Shown here one piece after another: positions 16,427 through 24,220 of a DNA stretch of 64,000 nt; within the stretch, counting starts at the first letter, position 1; each line of letters opens with the position of its first letter. Below the pieces are notes generated by a model that was not told the DNA's origin, ran no database searches, and saw nothing but the letters and a program-made list of their open reading frames with translations. Position numbers and translations under genes: made by a program. The stretch comes from Lentzea albida (GTDB lineage Bacteria; Actinomycetota; Actinomycetes; Mycobacteriales; Pseudonocardiaceae), in contig NZ_FOFV01000003.1 of assembly GCF_900111005.1 (NCBI RefSeq), positions 124,001 to 188,000 of the forward strand, written 5' to 3'.

Positions 16427-17908
16427 CTAGGTGTTCTGCGGGAACCCCAGGTTCACGCCACCGTGCGACGGATCGAGCCATCGCGACGTGACCACCTTCG
16501 ACCGCGTGAAGAAGTGCACGCCGTGCGGCCCGTACGCATGCGCGTCACCGAACAGCGATTCCTTCCACCCGCCGAACGAGTAGTAGGCGACCGGCACGGG
16601 AATCGGCACGTTGACGCCGACCATGCCCACCTCGATCTCGTTCTGGAACCGCCGCGCCGCGCCCCCGTCGTTGGTGAAGATCGCGGTGCCGTTGCCGTAC
16701 CTGTTCGAGTTCACCATCTCCACGGCGTCCTCGTAGGTGTCGCAGCGGACGACCGACAGGACGGGGCCGAAGATCTCGTCGGTGTAGACCGACATGTCCG
16801 TGCCGACGTGGTCGAAGAGCGTGGGGCCGAGCCAGAACCCGCCGTCGTCGCCGTCGATCGGGTGGTCGCGGCCGTCGACCGCGAGCACGGCGCCCTCGGA
16901 CACGCCCGCGTCCAAATAGGACGTCACCTTGTCGCGGTGCGCGCCGGTGACGAGCGGGCCCATCTCGCAGGAGGCACCGGAGCCGACCTGCACCTCGGCC
17001 ATCCGGGACTTGATGCGGTCGACCAGCGAGTCGCCGACCTCGCCCACGGCCACGACGACCGAGATCGCCATGCAGCGCTCCCCCGCCGAGCCGAAGCCCG
17101 CCGAGACGGCGGCGTCCGCGGCCAGGTCCAGGTCGGCGTCCGGAAGGACGACCATGTGGTTCTTGGCGCCGCCCAGCGCCTGCACGCGCTTGCCGTGCGA
17201 GGTGCCGGTCTCGTAGACGTAGCGGGCGATCGGGGTGGAGCCGACGAACGAGATCGCCTTCACGGTCGGGTGTTCCAGCAACCGGTCAACCGCCACCTTG
17301 TCGCCGTGCACGACGTTCAGGACGCCGTCCGGCAGGCCCGCCTCGGCGAAGAGCTCGGCGATGAAGTTCGACGAAGACGGGTCCTTTTCGGACGGTTTCA
17401 GGACCACCGTGTTGCCGCAAGCGATTGCGGTCGGCACGAACCACAGCGGGACCATGGCCGGGAAGTTGAACGGCGAGATCACGCCGACCACGCCGACGGG
17501 CTGCTGGATCGAGTAGACGTCGACGCGGGTCGAGGCGTTCTCGCTGAAGCCGCCCTTGAGCAGTTGCGGGATACCGCAGGCGTACTCGACGGATTCGAGG
17601 GCGCGCTGGATCTCGCCGCCCGCGTCGGAGACGACCTTGCCGTGCTCCGCCGAGACGATCTTCGCCAGGTCGCCCTTGCGGTCGTTGAGCAGCTCGCGGA
17701 ACTTGAACATGACCGTGGTGCGCTGCGCCAGGGAGGCGTTGCGCCAGGACGCAAACGCTTCCGCGGCCGCGGAGACCGCCGCGTCCACTTCGGACACCGA
17801 GGCGAACGCGACCTGCTGGGCCACCTTGCCCGTCGTCGGGTCGTAGACGTCGCCCGCGCGTTCCGGGGACTCGTCCCAGGGCTTGCCGTTGATCCAGTGC
17901 CTGATCAC
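16427..17908 (-). CDS. mmsA: CoA-acylating methylmalonate/malonate-semialdehyde dehydrogenase
   Basis: This 493-aa aldehyde dehydrogenase of the MmsA type oxidatively decarboxylates (methyl)malonate semialdehyde to propionyl- or acetyl-CoA using NAD and CoA. It shows SPFNFPAMVPLWFVPTAIAC, SFVGSTPIARYVYETG, the ALGGAKNHMVVLPDADLD segment typical of MmsA, the catalytic Cys in SAGERCMAISV, and EIFGPVLSVVR. Its GTG overlaps the aminotransferase stop (GTGA). With that enzyme it can convert beta-alanine, the end product of reductive pyrimidine degradation, to acetyl-CoA; valine or inositol breakdown is the alternative role. Confidence 0.92.
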   Translation of the reverse strand: MIRHWINGKPWDESPERAGDVYDPTTGKVAQQVAFASVSEVDAAVSAAAEAFASWRNASLAQRTTVMFKFRELLNDRKGDLAKIVSAEHGKVVSDAGGEIQRALESVEYACGIPQLLKGGFSENASTRVDVYSIQQPVGVVGVISPFNFPAMVPLWFVPTAIACGNTVVLKPSEKDPSSSNFIAELFAEAGLPDGVLNVVHGDKVAVDRLLEHPTVKAISFVGSTPIARYVYETGTSHGKRVQALGGAKNHMVVLPDADLDLAADAAVSAGFGSAGERCMAISVVVAVGEVGDSLVDRIKSRMAEVQVGSGASCEMGPLVTGAHRDKVTSYLDAGVSEGAVLAVDGRDHPIDGDDGGFWLGPTLFDHVGTDMSVYTDEIFGPVLSVVRCDTYEDAVEMVNSNRYGNGTAIFTNDGGAARRFQNEIEVGMVGVNVPIPVPVAYYSFGGWKESLFGDAHAYGPHGVHFFTRSKVVTSRWLDPSHGGVNLGFPQNT

Positions 17909-19188
17909 GCCTTCTCCACCGCCTGAGCCAGGATTCCCAGCGCCTCTTCGAGTTCGTCCTCGGTCAGGGTCATCGGCGGGGCCAGGCGGATCACGTTGCC
18001 GTACAGGCCGCCCTTGCCGACGAGCAGGCCGCGCGCCCTCGACTCGTTCAGGACCGTGGCCGCCGCGGCGCCGTTGGGTTCGCCCTCGGGGCCGACGAAC
18101 TCGACGCCGACCATCAGTCCCTTGCCTCGCACGTCGCCGATCACCGGGTGCTTCTCGGCGATCTCGCGCAGGCCGCTCAGCAGCCGCGAGCCCAGCTTGG
18201 CGGCGTTGGCCTGCAGGTCGTGGTCGAGCAGGTAGTTCACGGTGGCGAGCGCGCCGGCCGTGGAGATCGGGTTGCCGCCGAACGTCGAGATCGAGTTGGC
18301 GTTGATCGTGTCCATCAGGTCGCCGCGCGCGACGACGCCGCCGATCGCGAGACCGTTGCCGAGGCCCTTGGCGAACGTCATCGCGTCCGGCACCACGTCG
18401 TGCGCCTGGATGCCCCAGAAGTGCTCGCCGGTGCGGCCCCAGCCGGTCTGCACCTCGTCGGAGACGAACAGGATCCCGTACTCGTCGAGCACGTCCTTGA
18501 ACGCGCGGAACAGGCCGTCTGGCGGGGACGTGAAGCCGCCGACGCCCTGGATCGGCTCGGCGATCATGCACGCGACGTCGCCGGACGTGGTCGTCTCGAT
18601 GATCTCGCGCAGGTCGTCGACGCAGGCCTTGATGTAGTCGGCGTCGTTGAACGACTTGAACGGCGAGCGGTAGCGGTAACCGCCGTGCACCCAGCTGACC
18701 TTGATCGGCGACAGCGCGGACGCCGACCACCCGCGGTTGCCCGTGATGGCGATCGTGGCGAACGCACGGCCGTGGTAGCTGTTGCGCAGCGCCAGCACCT
18801 GCTCGCTGCGCCGCGCCTGGGTGGCGAGCATCAGCGCGGTCTCGTTGGCCTCGGTGCCGGAGTTGGTGAAGAAGACCTTGGCGTCGGGGATGCCGGAGAG
18901 TTCCGCGATCTTCTCCGCGAGCTCGACCTGCGACTGGATCAGGTACAGCGTCGAGCTGTGCAGCACGCCCGTGTCGAGCTGCGACCGGATCGCGTCGCTG
19001 ATCTCCGCGACGTCGTAGCCGATGGCGTTGGTCAGGATGCCCGCGAAGAAGTCCAGGTAGGTCGTGCCCTCGCGGTCGGTCACCCGGCGCCCGGAAGCGC
19101 TCGCGATCTCGATGGGCTCGTCGTAGTAGAGGGCCAGCCACTTCGGCATCACCGCGCGGTGACGTGCCAGCAGCTCCTTGTGGGCCAT
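17905..19188 (-). CDS. class III aminotransferase, probable beta-alanine transaminase
   Basis: The 427-aa PLP enzyme starts at ATG19188 with a strong GGAGGCG site. Class III features are FFTNSGTEANETALMLA, SYHGRAFATIAITG, the PLP Asp in FVSDEVQTGWGRTG, and the PLP Lys in AMTFAKGLGNGLA. Sequence style is that of AGXT2/beta-alanine-pyruvate transaminases. Direct coupling to mmsA, a divergent PucR regulator, and dihydropyrimidinase genes 5 kb away all point to beta-alanine (or 3-aminoisobutyrate) to (methyl)malonate semialdehyde. GABA or ornithine transamination cannot be excluded by sequence alone. Confidence 0.88.
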   Translation of the reverse strand: MAHKELLARHRAVMPKWLALYYDEPIEIASASGRRVTDREGTTYLDFFAGILTNAIGYDVAEISDAIRSQLDTGVLHSSTLYLIQSQVELAEKIAELSGIPDAKVFFTNSGTEANETALMLATQARRSEQVLALRNSYHGRAFATIAITGNRGWSASALSPIKVSWVHGGYRYRSPFKSFNDADYIKACVDDLREIIETTTSGDVACMIAEPIQGVGGFTSPPDGLFRAFKDVLDEYGILFVSDEVQTGWGRTGEHFWGIQAHDVVPDAMTFAKGLGNGLAIGGVVARGDLMDTINANSISTFGGNPISTAGALATVNYLLDHDLQANAAKLGSRLLSGLREIAEKHPVIGDVRGKGLMVGVEFVGPEGEPNGAAAATVLNESRARGLLVGKGGLYGNVIRLAPPMTLTEDELEEALGILAQAVEKA

Positions 19189-19289
19189 CTCGCCTCCAGG
19201 GGTTCCGCACCTGACCTCGGAGTCTGCTGGCGCGGGGCCCTGGCCGCCATGCACAACCTGTACCCGGATCGGCTGGTTGGCATTACGTT

Positions 19290-20888
19290 GTGTCCATGTA
19301 CCCGACGGTCGCGGATGTCGTCGCCCTCCCGGTGATCCGGCAGGGGAAACCGCGCCTGGTGGCGGGGTCGGCGGGCCTCGCCCGGAGGGTCCGCTGGGTG
19401 CACGTGGCGGAGATCGCGGACATCGCGCCGTTGCTGCGCGGCGGCGAACTGGTGCTCACGACCGGGGTGATGCTGCCCGAGTCCGGGCTCGCCCGGTATG
19501 TCGAGGAACTGGCCGCCGTGGGCTGCGCCGGGCTCGTCGTCGAGCTGGGGCGGCGGTGGCGCGACGACGTGCCGGCCGCGCTCGTCACCGAGGCAGAACG
19601 GCACGGGTTGCCGCTGGTCACGCTCACCGAGGAGACCAAGTACGTCGCTGTGACCGAGGCCGTCGTCGGCCTGATCGTGGACGCCCAGCTGGCCGAGCTG
19701 CGGGCCGCGGAACAGGTGCACGAGACGTTCACGGCGCTGACGGTCGCGGGCGCCGAGCCGTCGGAGGTGCTGCGCGAGGTGGCGCGGACGTCCGGACTGG
19801 CCGTCGTGCTGGAGACGCTGGGCCACGAGGTGCTCGCCTACGACGCGGCGGGCAACGACCCCGTGACGCTGCTGGACGACTGGGCGGCGCGCTCGCGGGC
19901 CGTCACGGTGACCGAGCGGACCGCCTACGACGCGGCGTCCGGCTGGTTGATCACGATCGTCGGGGCGCGCGGCGCCGACTGGGGCCGGCTGGTGATGGTC
20001 TCGCCGGAGGCTCCACCGCACCGGCACGTCGTGGTCGCCGAACGCGCCGCGTCCGCGTTGGCCGTGCATCGGCTCGTGGCGCGCGACCGGGAGTCGTTGG
20101 AACGGCAGACGCACCGGACGTTGCTGGCGCAGCTGCTCGGCCAGTCGCCGCAGTCCCCGGACCTGGGCGCGCGGGCGGCGGCGCTGGGGGTGCCGCTGGA
20201 ACGACGGCAGCTCATCGGCGTGGCGGTCCGGCCGGTGTCGGTGCTGCAGGGGCAAACGCTTGCCACGCAGGAGGTCCTGCGCGATCTCGCCGAGGCGACC
20301 GCGCTCGCGGGCCGGCGGGTGACGGTCGCGGCGCTGGTCGGTGTCGTCGACGACACGTCGGTGCGGGCGCTGCTCTCGGTGCCGATGACCGTGGGCGTGG
20401 AAGGGGTGCTGCGCAAGGTCGCCCGTGAGATCCACCGGACGGCGGCGTCCGAGGTCGTCATCGCCGTCGGCACCACCGTGACGTCCACAACGGACGTTCG
20501 CCGGTCGCTGGGCGAGGCCGCGCACGTGGCCGGGGCGGCGTTGCGAGCGCCCGGATCCCAGCTCTACCACCGGCTGGACGACGTGCGGCTGCGCGGTCTG
20601 CTGCACCTGCTGCGCGACGACGAACGGGTGCGGGCGTTCGCGGACCGCGAGCTCGGGCCCCTGCTGGCACGGGACGCGGCGCAGGGATCGCGGCTCGTCG
20701 AGCTGCTGCGGTGCCTGTGCGAGAACGGCGGCAACAAGTCGGCGGCGGCCGCGGCGGCACACCTCTCGCGCACGGCGTACTACCAGCAGCTGGGGCGGAT
20801 CGAACAGGTCCTCGGCGTCTCGCTGGAGGACCCGGAGTCCGTGCTCTCGCTCTACGTCGCCCTGCTGGTGCACGAAATGGGCCCGTGA
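19290..20888 (+). CDS. PucR-family transcriptional regulator
   Basis: This 532-aa activator-type regulator has an N-terminal PucR domain (TVADVVALPVIRQGKPRLVA through ELVLTTGVMLPE, residues 6-60), a middle GGDEF-like/CdaR region, and a C-terminal HTH (NGGNKSAAAAAAHLSRTAYY). PucR proteins sense purine or pyrimidine catabolites. It is divergent from the aminotransferase-mmsA pair across a 101-bp gap and is probably their regulator, possibly also that of the 24.2-29 kb operon. The start is GTG19290; ATG19296 is also possible. Its stop codon lies inside its own terminator stem. Confidence 0.9.
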   Translation: MSMYPTVADVVALPVIRQGKPRLVAGSAGLARRVRWVHVAEIADIAPLLRGGELVLTTGVMLPESGLARYVEELAAVGCAGLVVELGRRWRDDVPAALVTEAERHGLPLVTLTEETKYVAVTEAVVGLIVDAQLAELRAAEQVHETFTALTVAGAEPSEVLREVARTSGLAVVLETLGHEVLAYDAAGNDPVTLLDDWAARSRAVTVTERTAYDAASGWLITIVGARGADWGRLVMVSPEAPPHRHVVVAERAASALAVHRLVARDRESLERQTHRTLLAQLLGQSPQSPDLGARAAALGVPLERRQLIGVAVRPVSVLQGQTLATQEVLRDLAEATALAGRRVTVAALVGVVDDTSVRALLSVPMTVGVEGVLRKVAREIHRTAASEVVIAVGTTVTSTTDVRRSLGEAAHVAGAALRAPGSQLYHRLDDVRLRGLLHLLRDDERVRAFADRELGPLLARDAAQGSRLVELLRCLCENGGNKSAAAAAAHLSRTAYYQQLGRIEQVLGVSLEDPESVLSLYVALLVHEMGP

Positions 20889-20907
20889 GCGCGCACGGGC
20901 CCATTTT
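20875..20907. terminator. terminator overlapping the pucR stop codon
   Basis: AAATGGGCCCGTG (20875-20887) pairs with its exact complement at 20894-20906 around a 6-nt loop, followed by T and C. The pucR TGA (20886-20888) is within it. It also faces the convergent secreted-protein gene, whose stop is 13 bp away, and has an A/T flank on each side, so it can work both ways. Confidence 0.88.
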
Positions 20908-20919
20908 CGACGTGCGAAC

Positions 20920-21378
20920 TCAGCCGTTGATCGTCGGCAGGACGCCGGAGAGCACGGTCGGGTTCGGCACGGCGCCTTCGGTGGGCAGGCCGGACGGCAT
21001 GGGAGCGCGCACCGAGCCGAGGTGCGTGTTGCCGCCGTGGGCCTCGGGGGTCGCCACCTGCGGCAGACCGGCGAGGTCCGGCGTCGCGGGCAGCGAGCGC
21101 TCCTGGGCGGCACCCGGCAGGGCGGGGACGGGCAGGGCACCGGCCACGGGCAGGTCGCTCGCCACGGGCGTGCCGACGTGCGGCAGCTGGAGGGCCGAGG
21201 CCGCCTCGAGCGGGTTGGTGAGCTGGGTGGCGCCGGAGGCCAGCTGGTCCGCGCCGACCTCGGGAAGGGTCGAGCCCAGCTGCGGGAGCTCGGCGGCGTT
21301 GGCGGAGCCCGCGGCGAGGAGCGGCGCGGCGCTGGCGGCGAGCAGGGCGGCGGCACGGAAGAGTCCGGAACGGGACAC
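20920..21378 (-). CDS. small secreted protein of unknown function
   Basis: The 152-aa product starts at GTG21378, preceded by GAGGAAAA. A Sec signal peptide runs to about residue 28 (LFRAAALLAASAAPLLAAGS, then ANA-AE). The mature part is rich in Leu, Pro, Ala and Gly with several LP and TP repeats, no Cys and no recognised domain. It has no clear functional partner: the convergent neighbour is PucR and the divergent neighbour is a MerR regulator. I do not recognise a family. Confidence 0.65.
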   Translation of the reverse strand: MSRSGLFRAAALLAASAAPLLAAGSANAAELPQLGSTLPEVGADQLASGATQLTNPLEAASALQLPHVGTPVASDLPVAGALPVPALPGAAQERSLPATPDLAGLPQVATPEAHGGNTHLGSVRAPMPSGLPTEGAVPNPTVLSGVLPTING

Positions 21379-21469
21379 AGTTTTCCTCAATCTGGTTTTG
21401 GGGACCGATCTTCGATTTCATCGGCGCGTTCGGTTCGCGAATTAACCCGCTCGATCGGGTGTTCAGGGC

Positions 21470-21500
21470 TTGAACCTCACGCCACGGGAGGTCCTACGGT
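21470..21500 (+). promoter_or_regulatory. MerR-type promoter with 19-bp spacer, probably giving a leaderless transcript
   Basis: TTGAAC (-35, 21470-21475) and TACGGT (-10, 21495-21500) are separated by exactly 19 bp. That is the long spacing typical of promoters remodelled by MerR proteins. The spacer region holds ACCTC...GAGGT (21474-21478 and 21488-21492), an inverted repeat between the elements. Transcription would begin near 21507, which is the G of the gene's GTG, so the mRNA is likely leaderless and autoregulated. Confidence 0.7.
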
Positions 21501-21506
21501 CGTCAC

Positions 21507-22214
21507 GTGACCCGCTGGAGCATCGGTGACCTGGCCAAAGCGAGCGGACTGACGGTCCGCACGCTGCATCACTACGACGAGATCGGACTGGTCGTCGCCT
21601 CCGAGCGCACGCCATCCGGTCACCGTCGGTACACACCGGACGACGTACGTCGCCTCTATCAGGTGAGATCGCTGCGTCAGCTCGGCCTGTCGCTCGAGGA
21701 AGTCCGATCGGCACTGTCCCGTTCGGACTCCCTGCGACCGATCTTCGAGGCCCAGCTCGCTTCCTTGACCGCGCAAGCACAACACGTCGAGGCACTCCGC
21801 TCCCGCCTCACCGCGCTGCTCGACGGGCACACCCCCGAATCCCTTCTGTCCACTTTGGAGATGATGTCCGTGCACGAGAGCTACTTCACCGCCGACCAGC
21901 TGGGCGACCTGCGGTCGCGCGCGGCGGCGCTGGGCCCCGAGGCCGTGGAGGCGCTGAAGGCGTCGTGGCTGGAGCTGGTGGCGCGACTGCGGCAGCACAT
22001 GGCCGACGGCACCCCGCCGTCCGACCCGCGTGTCGTCGAGCTGGCGCGGCAGTGGGACGAGCTCGGCGCGAAGTTCACGGGTGGCGACGCGGCCGTGCAG
22101 GCGGCGGCGCAGCGGTCGTGGGAGGAGAACAAGGCGTCGATCAGCTCGCGGATCGGGTGGCCGGCGGACGACGGGCTGGTGGAATACGTAACTCGGGCGC
22201 GCGCCGCGCGCTGA
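21507..22214 (+). CDS. MerR-family regulator with TipA-like ligand domain
   Basis: The 235-aa regulator has a canonical MerR HTH (WSIGDLAKASGLTVRTLHHY, then SGHRRYTPDDVRRLYQVRSL, residues 4-60), a dimerising coiled-coil (75-112) and a C-terminal TipAS-like helical domain (SYFTADQLGDLRSRAAALG through SSRIGWP). TipA-type domains bind thiopeptides or other hydrophobic drugs. No efflux gene is adjacent; the next gene encodes a methyltransferase 17 bp downstream, possibly in the same transcript. The promoter at 21470-21500 indicates autoregulation. No ribosome-binding site lies at the usual distance, consistent with leaderless translation. Confidence 0.9.
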   Translation: MTRWSIGDLAKASGLTVRTLHHYDEIGLVVASERTPSGHRRYTPDDVRRLYQVRSLRQLGLSLEEVRSALSRSDSLRPIFEAQLASLTAQAQHVEALRSRLTALLDGHTPESLLSTLEMMSVHESYFTADQLGDLRSRAAALGPEAVEALKASWLELVARLRQHMADGTPPSDPRVVELARQWDELGAKFTGGDAAVQAAAQRSWEENKASISSRIGWPADDGLVEYVTRARAAR

Positions 22215-22231
22215 CCTGACAGGGTGTTGTC

Positions 22232-22855
22232 ATGTCCGCTGATGACGACGCCCGCCGCCTGCAGGTGGCAGACCCGACAGGCTGGTTCGAGAAGCTCTAC
22301 GCGGAGGCCGAAGCCGGCACGGCCTCCGTCCCCTGGGACGTCCCCCAGCCGCAACCGCACCTCGTCGAGTGGGCGGACGGCGTGGACGGCACCGGGCGGC
22401 GCGCCCTGGTCGTGGGCTGCGGCTACGGCCGTGACGCCGAGTTCCTGGCCTCACTGGGGTTCGAGGTGACCGCGTTCGACATCTCCCCCACCGCCATCGC
22501 CGCCGTGCGGGAGCGCCACCCCGACTCGTCCGTCTCCTACGTCGTCGCCGACCTGCTGGACCCGCCCGCGCAGTGGCGCCGGGCGTTCGACCTGGTCGTC
22601 GAGAACATGACGGTGCAGGCGCTGCCCGTCGCCCTGCACGCCGAGGCCACCGAGCAGGTGGCGGCGCTCACCGGCGGCGAGCTGCTCGTGCTGGCCGTGG
22701 CGCGCGACGAGGGCCCCGACCCGGACGGTCCTCCGTGGCCGCTCACGCCCGCCGAGGTCGAGGCGTTCGCGGGCGACGGCCTCGCCCCGCGCTCGATCCG
22801 GCGCGACAACGGCCGGTGGGTGGCCGAGTTCGTGCGACAAGTGGCCATGAACTGA
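22232..22855 (+). CDS. class I SAM-dependent methyltransferase (TPMT-like)
   Basis: The 207-aa enzyme shows SAM motif I as ALVVGCGYGRDAEFLASLG, motif II VTAFDISPTAIAAVRERHP and a downstream FDLVVENMTVQALP. The N-terminal WFEKLYAEAEAGTASVPWD resembles thiopurine S-methyltransferase-like proteins. The substrate is unknown. It starts 17 bp after the MerR gene, so it may belong to the MerR regulon and modify the inducing compound; that is inference. Confidence 0.82.
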   Translation: MSADDDARRLQVADPTGWFEKLYAEAEAGTASVPWDVPQPQPHLVEWADGVDGTGRRALVVGCGYGRDAEFLASLGFEVTAFDISPTAIAAVRERHPDSSVSYVVADLLDPPAQWRRAFDLVVENMTVQALPVALHAEATEQVAALTGGELLVLAVARDEGPDPDGPPWPLTPAEVEAFAGDGLAPRSIRRDNGRWVAEFVRQVAMN

Positions 22856-22891
22856 CCACTTATGACGGCATTCTGCCGCTTAGCGTGAATC

Positions 22892-23395
22892 ATGCTCGTT
22901 CGTCGGCTGCTCGCCCGTCTGCTCGACTGGCTCCTGGTGCTGGTCGTGGCGTGGCCGTTGGTCCACGAACCCGTGCTGGTGGTGCTCTGCGCGGCGGTGT
23001 ACGACTTCCTGCTGCTCCGCCTGAACACCCTCGGCAAGGCCCTCACGGGGCTGCGGGTCGTGGGCCCCGCGTCCGGCCTGAGCCTCAGACGAGCGCTGAC
23101 CCGCACGCTCATCACGACCGCGCTGCCCGGAACGGGCGTGGTGCTCGTGCTGACCGGTCTGGGCTGGCGGGAACCGGCGCTGATGGCGGGCCTCGGCTGG
23201 CAACAGCCGTGGGTCGTCATCGGCGAGCACGTCGCCATGGGGTCGGCGGGCTGGCTCGGCTCGTTGTTGCTGGTCGGCGGCTTCGCGCTGCTCTCGCTGT
23301 CCGTGGTGGAGGCGTTGGACCTGCGGGGCACGCGGACGTGGCACGACCGCAAGGCGGGCACGGCCGTGGTGCGCCTCAAAGTCGCTGCGCGATGA
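22892..23395 (+). CDS. RDD-family membrane protein
   Basis: This 167-aa protein has about four hydrophobic segments. RDD hallmarks are the N-terminal RLLARLLDWLLVLVVAWPL, the middle LGKALTGLRVVGP followed by SLRRALTRTL, and the C-terminal TWHDRKAGTAVVR. The conserved Arg-Asp pair at the start of the family is present as R(L)LDW. RDD proteins are poorly characterised and sometimes act in Na+ or compatible-solute transport. It overlaps the convergent esterase gene by 20 bp. Confidence 0.85.
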   Translation: MLVRRLLARLLDWLLVLVVAWPLVHEPVLVVLCAAVYDFLLLRLNTLGKALTGLRVVGPASGLSLRRALTRTLITTALPGTGVVLVLTGLGWREPALMAGLGWQQPWVVIGEHVAMGSAGWLGSLLLVGGFALLSLSVVEALDLRGTRTWHDRKAGTAVVRLKVAAR

Positions 23396-24077
23396 ACCTC
23401 AGCGCGTCCGGCAGCACGCGACGCCAGTAGCCGTCGCCGTGCTCGCCGTGGTCGAACGACGCCTGCGCGCCGACCGCGTCCGCCAGTGCGCGCGCCGGGT
23501 CGTGAAACGGGTCCTCGCGTCCACACCACACGCCGACCGGTGACTTGATCCTCTCCGTGTGCCGCAACGGTTCGTGCGCCTCCCACACCTCTCGTGACGC
23601 GAACCCGTCGATGCGCTCGGCGTCCTCCCACGCCGGGAAGAGCGCCGGACTGATCGCCGCCACGGCCTTCAGAGGCCTCCGGGACGCGATGTCCAGCACG
23701 CCGAAGCCGCCCATCGACACGCCCAGCGCGGCCTCGAACGGCACGGGTGGCGTCAAGTTCACCCAGTAGTCCTCGCCGCCGTTGACCACCGCGCACCGGA
23801 ACGCGCTGCCGTTGAGGAACCGCGGCAGCCCGAGGGCCTCCCACCACCCGACGCTGCCGCCACGGCCGTGCAGCACGAGCACGGTCGGGCCGGTCGCACC
23901 CATCCACGCACCCCACGGCATGGGCTGAACGGGTACAGGTTCGACATCCGGCACCACCCCGTCGGGACCCGTCCAGCCGAGCAGACGGCGGCCGCGCGGG
24001 GAGAGCGCGGCGCACGTCCCCGCTGCTCCCGCCAGCCCCACGCCACCGAGCAGAACGGCCCTGCGCGACATCCCCAT
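23376..24077 (-). CDS. Tat/Sec-exported alpha/beta hydrolase (esterase D-like)
   Basis: The 233-aa protein begins MGMSRRAVLLGGVGLAGAAG, a twin-arginine-like signal peptide. The hydrolase core has VLVLHGRGGSVGWWEAL, the nucleophile in LGVSMGGFGVLD, an acid region VGVWCGREDPFHD and the His in FDHGEHGDGYWRRVLP. This matches S-formylglutathione hydrolase/antigen-85-like esterases in outline. Start codons at 24077 and 24071 are both possible; neither has a strong ribosome-binding site. Likely secreted or membrane-tethered; substrate unknown. Confidence 0.82.
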   Translation of the reverse strand: MGMSRRAVLLGGVGLAGAAGTCAALSPRGRRLLGWTGPDGVVPDVEPVPVQPMPWGAWMGATGPTVLVLHGRGGSVGWWEALGLPRFLNGSAFRCAVVNGGEDYWVNLTPPVPFEAALGVSMGGFGVLDIASRRPLKAVAAISPALFPAWEDAERIDGFASREVWEAHEPLRHTERIKSPVGVWCGREDPFHDPARALADAVGAQASFDHGEHGDGYWRRVLPDALRFIAQRL

Positions 24078-24158
24078 GCCGTCAGTGGAACACAATGTGC
24101 GCCGATCATGACAAGCGTGGACACTCTGACACTGCCAGACCTGCACCGGCGGACCCAG

Positions 24159-24175
24159 GATTCCGGGATGGAATC
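24159..24175. promoter_or_regulatory. inverted repeat upstream of the pyrimidine-uptake operon
   Basis: GATTCC (24159-24164) and GGAATC (24170-24175) with a 5-nt spacer lie 46 bp before the NCS1 permease start, in the 143-bp gap between divergent genes. It could be an operator, for example for the PucR at 19290. The regulator is not known. Confidence 0.4.
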
Positions 24176-24220
24176 AGACCGGGTTGGCGTTGTTTCAGCA
24201 GCGTAACAGGGGGTTGAACG

